Assembly (NCBI GenBank): GCA_009746045.1
Contig: RPFO01000154.1
Location: 5,888,646-5,952,645 of the forward strand
DNA: 64,000 nt
Source: Mesostigma viride
Taxonomy: Eukaryota; Streptophyta; Mesostigmatophyceae; Mesostigmatales; Mesostigmataceae
Direction: 5' to 3'
The notes under the pieces were generated by a model, which worked only from the letters and a program-made list of their open reading frames with translations, was not told where the DNA came from and did no database searches. Made by a program: the position numbers and the translations under genes. Of the stretch, positions 1 through 9,499 are shown piece after piece (the first letter of the stretch is position 1; each line of letters begins with the position of its first letter).

Positions 1-480
1 CCCCCGGCGCTGCTCCCCTCCTCGTCCTTGGCTTCCCCGCCTCCTGCTTCCCCTGCTCCACCTTCGCTGCCTCCCCCCCGGCGCTGCTCCCCTCCTCCGC
101 CTTGGCTTTCCCCTCCTCCTGCTTCACCTGCTCCACCTTCGCTGCCTCCCCCCCGGCGCTGCTCCCCTCCTCGTCCTTGGCTTCCCCCTCCTCCTGCTTC
201 CCGCTCCACCTTCGCTGCCTCCCCCCCGGCGCTGCTCCCCTCCTCGTCCTTGGCTTCCCCCCTCCTCCTGCTTCCCCCGCTCCACCTTCGCTGCCTCCCC
301 CCCGGCGCTGCTCCCCTCCTCGTCCTTGGCTTCCCCCGCCTCCTCCTGCTTCCCCCGCTCCACCTTCGCTGCCTCCCCCCCGGCGCAACCCCCCTCAGGC
401 TTGGCTTCCCCCGCCTCCTCCTGCTTCCCCCGCTCCACCGGTGCTGCCGCCCCCCCGGTGTTGCCCCCCACCTCGGCCTG
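1..480. repeat. 78-bp GC-rich coding tandem repeat
   Basis: About six imperfect copies of a pyrimidine-rich unit built around the string GCTCCACCTTCGCTGCCT. Full units in the right half are about 78 bp, a multiple of three. Units further left differ by one to a few C residues in the homopolymer runs, which breaks the reading frame. Read on the minus strand the unit encodes a 26-residue Glu/Lys/Gly/Ala-rich repeat; on the plus strand it gives a Pro-rich repeat with no start signal. The C-run length changes could be assembly errors. Confidence 0.75.
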
Positions 481-636
481 CCTTGTCCCCTCCTGTGTCA
501 ATGTACTCGCTTGCTGCTCCGCTGGAATGCCCCCCTGACCGGCCTGGGGCCCCAGTGCATCCGATGTACTGACGACACCCTGCGCAATAACGGCACACAA
601 GGCAAACCCCATGCAGAAGGAACGCATCCGCCACAT
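1..636 (-). CDS. Putative secreted Glu/Lys/Gly repeat protein, partial
   Basis: The minus-strand frame starts at an ATG at 636. It encodes a short basic start followed by a hydrophobic stretch (MRSFCMGFALCAVIAQG) that looks like a signal peptide, with possible cleavage after a small-residue segment VVSTSDA. A short linker follows, then repeats containing AKVERGKQEEAGEAKDEE, low-complexity and probably disordered or helical. The frame breaks into an Arg/Gly-rich tail and stops at 124 because repeat units there have lost C residues; I suspect sequence error or decay rather than a true end, so the gene may leave the window. No family is recognised. The opposite strand gives a Pro-rich frame with no convincing start, so minus-strand coding is preferred, with modest confidence. 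Confidence 0.35.
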
Positions 637-718
637 GCAGTGGACGTCAGTAACGGATGTTGCAATGTTGCTGGAGGGAGGCCAATCGACCGCACCCGTA
701 CATACAAGGGGCAATTAT

Positions 719-1658
719 TTATGCGTCATACCCAAAACAGGAAGAAACTGTGCCACCACTGACCTTGCCATCAACATGGACGGAGTTGGAGACCAACTGC
801 AGCGCGGCATTTGCAAGGGCACAGGCTGTGTTGTTCATCAGGTCCACCGCTGGACTCCCCGATCCCGAGTTTTCTTCCTTGCACAAAGCATCCACTTCCG
901 TGATGCTCGCGTCCTTGGCTGCCAACTGCGGCAATGAGGCCAGTGCTCGCTTCAGCAGGAACTCGGCAATTGCAATCACGGTGGGCCCTGGCACGATTTC
1001 CAGGCCTACACATGCTTGCCCCGCATGTGCCTCCCCCACGTCTGCATCCACCGCAGTTGACATGCTTGCTCGCAGCTCCTCTCTGCCGCTGGCTTCGTTG
1101 CCATGTTCCTCCACCCGCTGCCTCTTGCCTTTCCGATCCTGTTCCTCGCGCTTCTTCGCCGCCTCTCTTTCACTCTCTTCCTCTCTCTTTTCTGCTGCCT
1201 CTCGTGCTGCTCCAGGTAATGATGTGCTTCCTTAGGCGTTCTTTCTGCATTACGAATTGGACGATATGCACGTCAAAGGAAAGCCAACCAAGCAGCAACA
1301 TTACCAACCATGTAGCGGCAGGGTCAGTGCAGGGGCCAGCACCATAACTGCCTTTGTCTTGTACTCCTACCACACACATTAGGGAAGACTGCTGGCATGG
1401 CAGCCTGCATCACAGCAATAAATTGCCACCAACTAAAATAAGAGAGTGACTCACCGCTACACTTCCCTGAAGTGTGGTGGTCACAACTCCATTCTTTACA
1501 AATTTCAGGCTGCTCCACAGCTTGGGATTTTGTTGATGCCATTTTTTCAATTCCTGTTCCATGTATATTGCCCCCGCCTCACGCTTCCATGGGTCGCCGT
1601 GTACGTCAAACTTTGCTGATGCTTCAGAGAAGTCAAGCGGTTCTTTGCATTCCCTCAC
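719..1658 (-). CDS. Hypothetical multi-exon protein with charged coiled-coil segment
   Basis: Two exon-like blocks are seen. The upstream block (1658-1455) reads PLDFSEASAKFDVHGDP and onward, and ends at a near-consensus donor GTGAGT at 1454-1449. The downstream block runs from roughly 1209-1244 to the stop at 719. It opens with a Glu/Arg/Lys-rich stretch (EEESEREAAKKREEQDRK) typical of a charged helix and continues through a moderately hydrophobic segment (TVIAIAEFLLKRALASLP) to the C-terminus CFGYDA. The intron acceptor is uncertain: two AG positions are possible and the phase could not be closed, so the joined product is not asserted. The gene lies just upstream of, and on the same strand as, the repeat protein at 1-636. 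It could be one gene with that neighbour if an intron spans 719-640. No family is recognised. Confidence 0.3.
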
Positions 1659-1713
1659 CTGTATTCAACGGCAACGCCAAAACGGAATCCCAACGCATGC
1701 GGAGCGGGGGAAC

Positions 1714-3853
1714 AAGTCAGAAATCAACGCTGCCACGGTGAGCCGGCAGATGATGGGCAGACACGACAATGCACTGGGTGCATGGCAACTATGTGAACAC
1801 TGACGGTAGCACTCACATGCCTAACCAGCATTTTCTCTGTTTCCCCCGGGTTAGAGTGTAAGGCCTATGCCAACCAAGGTAAACAACAAAACAACACATC
1901 CTAAACTGCCCTAACTGACATGGGCAACAAACATGGCCAATGGAGGACAAGGAACCAAGTAGGATCATCCAACTGGATCACGGTATTATGGCAGCTTGCG
2001 TGCAGTAAATTATATCAAGCATGGTTGGCTCACCACATTGAAGTATTGTCACATCATTACAACAAGGGAAAGTCAGAAATCAACGCTGCCACGGTGAGCC
2101 GGCAGATGATGGGGCAGACACGACAATGCACTGGGTGCATGGCAACTATGTGAACACTGACGGTAGCACTCACGTGCCTAACCAGCATTTTCTCTGTTTC
2201 CCCCGGGTTAGAGTGTAAGGCCTATGCCAACCAAGGTAAACAACAAAACAACACATCCTAAACTGCCCTAACTGACATGGGCAACAAACATGGCCAATGG
2301 AGGACAAGGAACCAAGTAGGATCATCCAACTGGATCACGGTATTATGGCAGCTTGCGTGCAGTAAATTATATCAAGCATGGTTGGCTCACCACATTGAAG
2401 TATTGTCACATCATTACAACAAGGGAAAGTCAGAAATCAACGCTGCCACGGTGAGCCGGCAGATGATGGGGCAGACACGACAATGCACTGGGTGCATGGC
2501 AACTATGTGAACACTGACGGTAGCACTCACGTGCCTAACCAGCATTTTCTCTGTTTCCCCCGGGTTAGAGTGTAAGGCCTATGCCAACCCAGCTCAACAA
2601 CAAAACAACACATCCTAAACTGCGCTAACTGACATGGGCAAAAAACATGGGCAATGGAGGACAGGGAACCAAGTAGGATCATCCAACAGGATCACGGTAT
2701 TATGGCAGCTTGCACGCAGCAGATCATATCAAGCATGGTTGGCTCACCACATTGAAGTATTGTCACATCATTACAACAAGGGAAAGTCAGAAATCAACGC
2801 TGCCACGGTGAGCCGGCAGATGATGGGGCAGACACGACAATGCACTGGGTGCATGGCAACTATGTGAACACTGACGGTAGCACTCACGTGCCTAACCAGC
2901 ATTTTCTCTGTTTCCCCCGGGTTAGAGTGTAAGGCCTATGCCAACCAAGGTAAACAACAAAACAACACATCCTAAACTGCCCTAACTGACATGGGCAACA
3001 AACATGGCCAATGGAGGACAAGGAACCAAGTAGGATCATCCAACTGGATCACGGTATTATGGCAGCTTGCGTGCAGTAAATTATATCAAGCATGGTTGGC
3101 TCACCACATTGAAGTATTGTCACATCATTACAACAAGGGAAAGTCAGAAATCAACGCTGCCACGGTGAGCCGGCAGATGATGGGGCAGACACGACAATGC
3201 ACTGGGTGCATGGCAACTATGTGAACACTGACGGTAGCACTCACGTGCCTAACCAGCATTTTCTCTGTTTCCCCCGGGTTAGAGTGTAAGGCCTATGCCA
3301 ACCAAGGTAAACAACAAAACAACACATCCTAAACTGCCCTAACTGACATGGGCAACAAACATGGCCAATGGAGGACAAGGAACCAAGTAGGATCATCCAA
3401 CTGGATCACGGTATTATGGCAGCTTGCGTGCAGTAAATTATATCAAGCATGGTTGGCTCACCACATTGAAGTATTGTCACATCATTACAACAAGGGAAAG
3501 TCAGAAATCAACGCTGCCACGGTGAGCCGGCAGATGATGGGGCAGACACGACAATGCACTGGGTGCATGGCAACTATGTGAACACTGACGGTAGCACTCA
3601 CGTGCCTAACCAGCATTTTCTCTGTTTCCCCCGGGTTAGAGTGTAAGGCCTATGCCAACCCAGCTCAACAACAAAACAACACATCATAAACTGCGCTAAC
3701 TGACATGGGCAAAAAACATGGGCAATGGAGGACAGGGAACCAAGTAGGATCATCCAACAGGATCACGGTATTATGGCAGCTTGCACGCAGCAGATCATAT
3801 CAAGCATGGTTGGCTCACCACATTGAAGTATTGTCACATCATTACAACAAGGG
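1714..3853. repeat. 357-bp satellite array, six units in AAB-AAB order
   Basis: Six head-to-tail units with a period of 357 bp (the first is 356 bp). Unit starts fall near 1714, 2070, 2427, 2784, 3141 and 3498. Most units are nearly identical. The segments at about 2590-2740 and 3660-3810 share the same variants (CCCAGCTCAAC, CAACAGGATC, GCACGCAGCAGATC) that the others lack, so the order is A-A-B-A-A-B with a higher-order period of 1,071 bp. Most units contain the same 77-codon open frame, but the divergent copy at 46.6-47.1 kb lacks it, so it is not called as a gene. The right end merges into single-copy sequence continuing to about 4150. Confidence 0.9.
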
Positions 3854-4150
3854 TAAGCTCAAATAAACTAGTCGTGGCCACTATCTACAGGCAGTATAAC
3901 GAATGCAACCCATGCAACATGGTGCTCACTACAACGCTTCCTTATCTGCGCAATAAAAAGTACAGGGACATTGCATGGCGGCCCCTCAGCTTTTGAGCGC
4001 TGTGATGCCGCTGCGACGATAGGGTGGTCAACTGCGACGATAGGGTGAACACAACCATACCCACATCATCCTTGCCACAATACGTTTTATGAATCCCCTC
4101 AAACCTTTGCGAGAAGCTATAGTCTGCGACAGCGTCCCCTGGCGACGACA
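3600..4150 (+). repeat. Dispersed repeat, copy 1 (holds the satellite unit)
   Basis: From the last satellite unit to about 4150 this stretch is collinear with 46,590-47,105. Shared landmarks in order are GTTAGAGTGTAAGG, CATGGTTGGCTCA, TTGTCACATCAT, GAGCGCTGTGATGCCGC and ACGTTTTATGAA. Identity by eye is about 65-75 percent with small indels. The satellite unit is therefore a local amplification of part of an older dispersed sequence. No coding potential is supported. Confidence 0.7.
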
Positions 4151-4399
4151 TATACGCATATGCGTTCTCAGCTACTATATTCATTAATTCCCATGGCAGC
4201 CGTCTTGTGAGGGGTCCGACGTACCTTTGCTGCCAGAGATTCTTCTGCGAATGCGGTTGCCGCTGTGCGCTTTGCCACCCAGCGTGCTTCCCAGGCCCGC
4301 GCGTCCTCCATCGATACACAACAGAGGCTGTCCTGACTGCGAAAGACTTAATTACCAATGTCTTCGTCGTCTTCTACGTCTTCCACAGTGTGCATGCGT

Positions 4400-4740
4400 A
4401 GCTAGCCAGCTATGTCGCGGTTTACGATCCAGTTAACGATAACGGCCCCGTAACCAGCCCAGTACCTAATATTGGAGCAGCTATGGCGCCGTACCCACTA
4501 CCTGACCCGTCCCGTATACCCCAACGTAACCTGAACCGAAGCCGTTCACGCCCCCGTAAACATAACCGGCCCAGTTATTGGGCCGTACCGAATCTCGGGG
4601 CCAATATTCCGAATGGTACCGTAACCGGTCCGGTAACCTAAACCGCCAACGAATACGGACCCGTAACCTGCCCCGTCGAAGTTACCGGGCAGGTTACGGG
4701 GGCGTCGAAGTTACCGGACAGGTTACGGGGGCTTCAAATT
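4400..4740. repeat. GTAACC/GGTTAC-rich inverted repeat tract
   Basis: A 340-bp stretch packed with GTAACC, CCGTAACC and their complements. Around 4669-4735 these form a hairpin-capable arrangement: CCCGTAACCTGCCCCG is followed by CGGGCAGGTTACGGG, and CGAAGTTACCGG recurs as a direct repeat. There is no open frame of interest. It may be a transposon end or a decayed satellite; function unknown. Confidence 0.5.
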
Positions 4741-4889
4741 AACTCCTAGTGAGGTATGGATTTCAAACCACCTTAGGTATCTATCTCTTTTTGCACGTAT
4801 CTTTTTATACCATATTTCTTTTGCCAAACTCTCTCGTGCTCACTAGGTTCGACCCTAGTCGGCACGCTACACCGCCCAGGTCTGGGTGG

Positions 4890-5640
4890 GAGGAGCAGCG
4901 CCAGCCAGGCCAGCTGGCTTGGCGGAAATGTCCTTCACCGCCTGGGCGGTGACGCCTGCGGTGTTTTGCAGGCATCAGATGGCGATGGCGTTGTCCTGGA
5001 GGCGCTGGTCGATGTCGCGGAGCTACTGGGCGGTGATGGAGTCGGTCGGGAGGCGGAGTGGGGTGTGTGTGTGTGGAGGCGAGGAGGGTGGCGGTGGCGG
5101 TGCATGGGGATGGTGGGGAGCTCAGCAGCCAGCGTGTGGCCCATGCACAGCTGCCACATCTGCAGCTAGGGGCGTCACGTGCTGTGAGAGGGCTTCAGTC
5201 TTGGAGGTGGAGGAGGCCGGAAGATGGATTCGGTTAAGGGGGTGGGTTTCCAGAGGTCCGCGGCACAGCGCTGAAGGATGGAAAAGAGGGCGGCGAGCTG
5301 AAGGCGCGGTCGGGACCATGCAGCCAGTCAGGTCAAGGTCCGCGGTGCTGAAACTGGCCGTCAGACTGGCTGCGGAGGCAATTATGGCGTTGGAGGCGCT
5401 GGCACAGGTTGAAAGAAGGGAGGCGTACGACCCATATAAAACACGAGCTCCAGTGTCCTTATGTGTGACATTGTCGAAATAGCCGGTTCTGTGGACATCG
5501 AAGGTGGAAAATATAACCTGTCAACGTCAGAGTCGCGCTCAGACCAGCTAGGTTCGGCTGGGCGGCTGCGTTTGGGCTCAGGTGATGCAGAAGGCGAGGC
5601 ATTAAGCCCGGGAGGGTTTGAGGCGACCACCAGTGCGCGA
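4890..5640 (-). pseudogene. Possible degenerate LINE ORF1 fragment
   Basis: Minus-strand frames with several stops and shifts read segments such as SITAQ, LRDIDQRLQDNAIAI and NTAGVTAQAVKDISAKPAG. These resemble the Ala/Gln/Ile coiled-coil part of the ORF1 proteins elsewhere in this window (for example QVPAIAAQTATIAAQ at 14.5 kb). An upstream Pro/Ser-rich block (ASPEPKRSRPAEPS) would be its N-terminal region. No C-terminal ORF1 motif remains. Low confidence; a Pro/Ser-rich host exon is an alternative. Confidence 0.25.
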
Positions 5641-5810
5641 CTAGTGTCACCGCTGCCTGCCGGACCTGAGGGCGAAGCTGCAGCCGGAGCTGCAGACGTA
5701 TTTTCATGGCTTAGCGCAGCCGCCGGCCAGGCTGCGTTGCGTCGAGGAGCGTTTGCTCGGCATATATTGCGTAATAGCTTCGGAAAATTATATCAGCGTG
5801 TGCATGCGTC

Positions 5811-7517
5811 TTAACCCCTAAATGGTCTTGCTGCCGATTTTCCGCCAAAAAGTGACTTACAGCCGATTTGTCGGCACCTACTCGGGGGACCAGTTTGCGA
5901 GAATACTATTGGGAATTAGGAAACGTTTAGCTGAGAAGAATGAAAGTTTATAAGTTTCTCCAGAACATGATACTAGGGTTTGCTATATTTTGACCAAGTT
6001 TAACAGGTGTTCCAGACCGTCAAAGTACAAGGGGTCAGGGTACTTTATCACGTACAACGTGCATTCCGGAAAACGACGACCTGGCCATGGCGGCTTGCGC
6101 CCACGCATGGCATTTACGTTTGCGTTCGAATTTTCTGGCCAAACTTAGGATATTGATTTTATACGTCCTAAAGATCATACAGGCCAATTTTTGGTTCGCG
6201 GGAATGCCATTTGATAGGTGTCGGCAGCGTTCTTGCTGGAAAAAACTGCGATCAGGCCGGACGATAGAAACGTTGACAGCAATACCTTTCCGGCGTATTT
6301 TAAAGGATATATCGGTTTCTTTGTACTTTTTATGATACATATTAGTCGTAAACGTGCAAGGGTGGCCAGAAATCGCCGAATCCAGCGACCATGCTGCACA
6401 ACTTTGGTGTGCCGAAATGCGCCATTTTGCGGCCACCGCCTGGGCCAAGGTAACGCCATCCATGCCTGGTAAAGCTTAAGCATCGTTTTCCTATCGATGT
6501 TTGACGTTTATATATACGTTCTAGCTTGTGTAGCACATTCTTTTTGCATTATTCATGCTCTTTCTTGACCCTGGCCTGGCCCCTTTCTAAAACACCCTTC
6601 TTAGATGCTTCCCTCAGTCAGTTGACCTGCCACAGGGTGATGGTGATAAGTTTTAGAGGCTGTATGGGTTTGAATACCTCCATATATGTTTGTTATACAT
6701 TTCCCACACACATATTGCATGAGTGTGAGGCAGTTGGCTGGTCTCTGTGGCATCATCAAGCATGTAACCGGTGAGTAGAAGCTTCCCATTGTCAGCATGT
6801 GCCACCAGGTGTGCTGGCCATCACCTGGAAAGCTATAGCAGCTTAGGCCTAGTTTATCCTTGCTAGGGCAGGCTGAAATAGGCTTAAAATCACTAGTTTG
6901 TTGGTGGCTGCCTCCTAGAATGCATGCCTTGCGTAGGGTATCCGTACCACGTTACCTACGTGCATGGACAAGGTGGCACCTGCACATAGCTGCCATGTAA
7001 GGGCAGTGTGATGATGCAGTTATGTTTCCCCATCATTGTGGAAGGGAAATGTATTGTTTGGCATGGTTGGGGGCCATATTAGTAGGTATTAGTAGGTAGT
7101 ATGCCCACTCCTACCCCCTTGGTTGCTTTTTACCAACGGTACCCCTATGGGCTGTACTGGGTGTAACTGCTGGTATACCCACCCAAATGATGACCCCAAT
7201 GGCTCAAACTGTTCAGCAACTAATTGTTTATCATCCCTGAAGTGGTAGGTGCCTAGCTCTTACAACATAATTCAAAATGCACATTCTACCAAAAATGAAA
7301 ACGCTCGTCTTGACCCCCCTGACTTTGACGGCAGTTATACATGGCCTACGATGAATATATGTGAGGTTGTGATATATCATGGCTTAGGGCAACTCATGGA
7401 CATGCTTGCCCCCCAAGGACAGCCATTGGATATTGCTAGGTTGTACAGGGGCTGGTTTACAAAATAGGTGAGTTACTGCCGATTTATCGGCAGCATTTCC
7501 GCCCATTTAGGGGTTAA
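5811..7517. mobile_element. piggyBac-like non-autonomous element (TTAA target)
   Basis: The element runs from 5815 to 7513 and is flanked by TTAA at 5811-5814 and 7514-7517. Its perfect 11-bp terminal inverted repeats are CCCCTAAATGG and CCATTTAGGGG. Just inside both ends lie copies of GCTGCCGAT and imperfect palindromes of the form GCCGATTTRTCGGC, giving about 45 bp of imperfect terminal symmetry. TTAA duplication with a CCC start is characteristic of the piggyBac superfamily. The 1.7-kb interior has no transposase frame, so it must rely on an enzyme made elsewhere. Confidence 0.75.
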
Positions 7518-7639
7518 AGAAAGACGAAGCGATTGTAATAGTCACAGCCGAATTTGGTGCCCAATTAACGTGAAAGTTATGTCAGAGCTCCGCCGTCAGC
7601 CATGGCTACCTCGTGGCTCGTGGCACGTACGACGTACGT

Positions 7640-7696
7640 GGCTCGAGGATGGTATCATCCACACAAATCGATCAGGTCGGACAGGCGGTAGCCAGG
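7640..7696 (-). pseudogene. LINE reverse-transcriptase scrap (left half)
   Basis: This matches, by eye, the minus-strand reverse-transcriptase segment at 43,402-43,460, the IYADDTT region. The continuation of the same gene lies at 8644-8706. The two halves are separated by the element at 7697-8643, which inserted into this older fragment. Confidence 0.6.
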
Positions 7697-8643
7697 GCCA
7701 ATTGAATTGAATTGAATTGTAACATAACTCCGTTGGGAGTATATGTAGCACATAGCCCAGAGAAGGGGCATATGGCCTATCATACATTCTAAGCTACTTC
7801 CTGCAAGGGTGGGAATGTACACAACACTTGCTCTAGGTGCACTAGGGCACCTGCACCACCCAGAGTTTCAGGCAACACCCAGCTAAGGGGAGCCTGTCAT
7901 AGGTGGGGAAGATCAGCACAGCTATACAAAAGCTAGGGCATGGCTTCTCAGCAGGGAGTGACCCCCTGCATGGGCACTGCATAATTAAATAAAGCTAGGT
8001 ATCATCTGGAGGGTGGCTCATCATAGGCACACATGTACATGACTAGAAAAGGCTAGGCTCAGCTGGTATAGTGCCTGTAGTAGGCGGGCATGTACAAGGC
8101 CACTGTCTAACTATTCTACACTACTGCTGCTGTATTCCCCTAGGCTGGGGCGTCTGGAGTCACTGGGGCCGCGGGTGTCGCGGGTGTCGCGTGCCAGGGC
8201 TTGTGGCCGACGTAGATGGCCGCCCCCTTCCAGTACACCGGCTGTCCCGCCTTGGTCTGCCGGAGCTGGAGGTAGGTCGGCCATAGCTCCCGTCGCCGTT
8301 GTTGCTGTGCCAGGGTCAAGTCGTCGTCCACGGTGAAGGGACTATTCTCGAGCCGCTTGCGGCGTCTGAGAAACGAAATCTTGTCCGCTGGGCTGTCAAA
8401 GATGAGAAGAAGCGGAGGCGCCCCTGCCTTACCCCGCGTGCGGGGGAGGCGGTGGGCGGTCAGCTTGATCTCACCAAGAAGGCCCAGGCGTGCAATGATT
8501 TTGCTCTCAAACGCACGTGCAAGCTTCTCGAAATTCTCACCTTCTTCCATGTCGAAGTTCTTGAGTATGGCGTTGAGGCTGCCGCCATATTCGCCAGGGC
8601 CAATGCTGCCGCCATATTCGCGATCGTTAATAAGAAAGTGCAA
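7697..8643 (-). mobile_element. LINE family A copy 1, ORF1 end plus 3' UTR
   Basis: Read on the minus strand it starts inside ORF1, with an open frame from 8643 to 8140 ending PDAPA. It continues through a 3' UTR of about 430 bp, then a terminal hairpin (ACTCC-CAAC-GGAGT, 7727-7740), and ends in a short (CAATT)n tail at 7697-7716. The frame shows the LINE ORF1 C-terminal signature: AHRLPRTR, then LLLIFDSPADKISFLRRRKR, then DLTLAQQQRRRELWP. No ORF2 lies between ORF1 and the 3' UTR. It is 5'-truncated and inserted within an older reverse-transcriptase fragment (7640-7696 and 8644-8706). Confidence 0.8.
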
Positions 8644-8706
8644 TTAAGCCGGGCTCAAACGTCCCCTGAAGAGCAGTAAAGCGCACGTGCCTGGCGCATG
8701 ACTTGA
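8644..8706 (-). pseudogene. LINE reverse-transcriptase scrap (right half)
   Basis: This matches the minus-strand family B reverse transcriptase near 43,505-43,570 (CAGTAAAGCGC, GATCCACGACAATAAT). It is the other half of the fragment at 7640-7696 and is cut off on the right by the (TTAA)-tailed element starting at 8707. Confidence 0.6.
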
Positions 8707-9480
8707 TCCACGACAATAATTAATTAATTTATTAGTTAATTGAAGTCGTGCTCCCGTTGGGGAGTCACTGCCCATTAACCCCGATGGATGGATGGATGGA
8801 TGGATGGATGGATGGATGGATGGATGGATGGATGGATGGATGGATGGATGGATGGATGGATGGATGGATGGATGGATGGATGGATGGATGGATGGATGGA
8901 TGGATGGATGGATGGATGGATGGATGGATGGATGGATGGATGGATGGATGGATGGATGGATGGATGGATGGATGGATGGATGGATGGATGGATGGATGGA
9001 TGGATGGATGGATGGATGGATGGATGGATGGATGGATGGATGGATGGATGGATGGATGGATGGATGGATGGATGGATGGATGGATGGATATGGATGGATG
9101 GATGGATGGATGGATGGATGGATGGATGGATGGATGGATGGATGGATGGATGGATGGATGGATGGATGGATGGATGGATGGATGGATGGATGGATGGATG
9201 GATGGATGGATGGATGGATGGATGGATGGATGGATGGATGGATGGATGGATGGATGGATGGATGGATGGATGGATGGATGGATGGATGGATGGATGGATG
9301 GTGGATGGATGGATGGATGGATGGGTACACGCAATCCTACCGGTCTAAGCTATATCAACAAGCTATCTACAAAACAGTCCTACAACTATGGTACCCGCGC
9401 GACCCTATAGGGGTCTTGTCTACTAGCATGCTTCCCACGTGTGCAAACGCGCGGCTTCCCCACGTACGTTGCAGGGGGAT
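8707..9480 (-). mobile_element. LINE family D 3' end containing a (GATG)n array
   Basis: On the minus strand this is a 3' UTR fragment (about 9480-9325), then the tetranucleotide array, then ATCGGGGTTAATG, then the hairpin ACTCCCCAACGGGAG (8750-8766), and finally a TTAA-type tail (8707-8741). The copy at 59,800-60,940 has the same parts in the same order, including the sequence on the far side of the array (GATGGGT, TCCTACCG, AGGGG.CTTGTCT). The array is therefore part of the mobile unit. It has landed in the reverse-transcriptase fragment ending at 8706. Confidence 0.65.
8783..9324. repeat. (GATG)n microsatellite, about 540 bp
   Basis: Nearly pure GATG repeats. There are two interruptions, one near 9087-9092 (GGATATGG) and one near 9300 (GGATGGTGG). 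All six frames are open through it and give Met-Asp-Gly-Trp or Pro-Ser-Ile-His repeats; these are not genes. Confidence 0.98.
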
Positions 9481-9499
9481 TGTTGTCTTCTATGCCCTG

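Noticed and set aside
1920-3581. Five near-identical 77-codon frames, one per 357-bp unit
   Set aside because: They arise from copying one unit. The diverged copy at 46.6-47.1 kb has no equivalent frame, so there is no sign of selection.
1714-3853. CRISPR-like array
   Set aside because: The whole 357-bp unit repeats, with no short repeat and variable spacer pattern, and the genome is eukaryotic.
4845-4870. tRNA-like T arm (GGTTCGACCCT)
   Set aside because: The loop and stem lengths are off and no acceptor, D or anticodon arm can be found upstream.
5461-5814. 117-codon plus-strand frame
   Set aside because: Ala/Gly/Ser-rich without motif; overlaps the minus-strand ORF1-like debris and ends at the transposon border.
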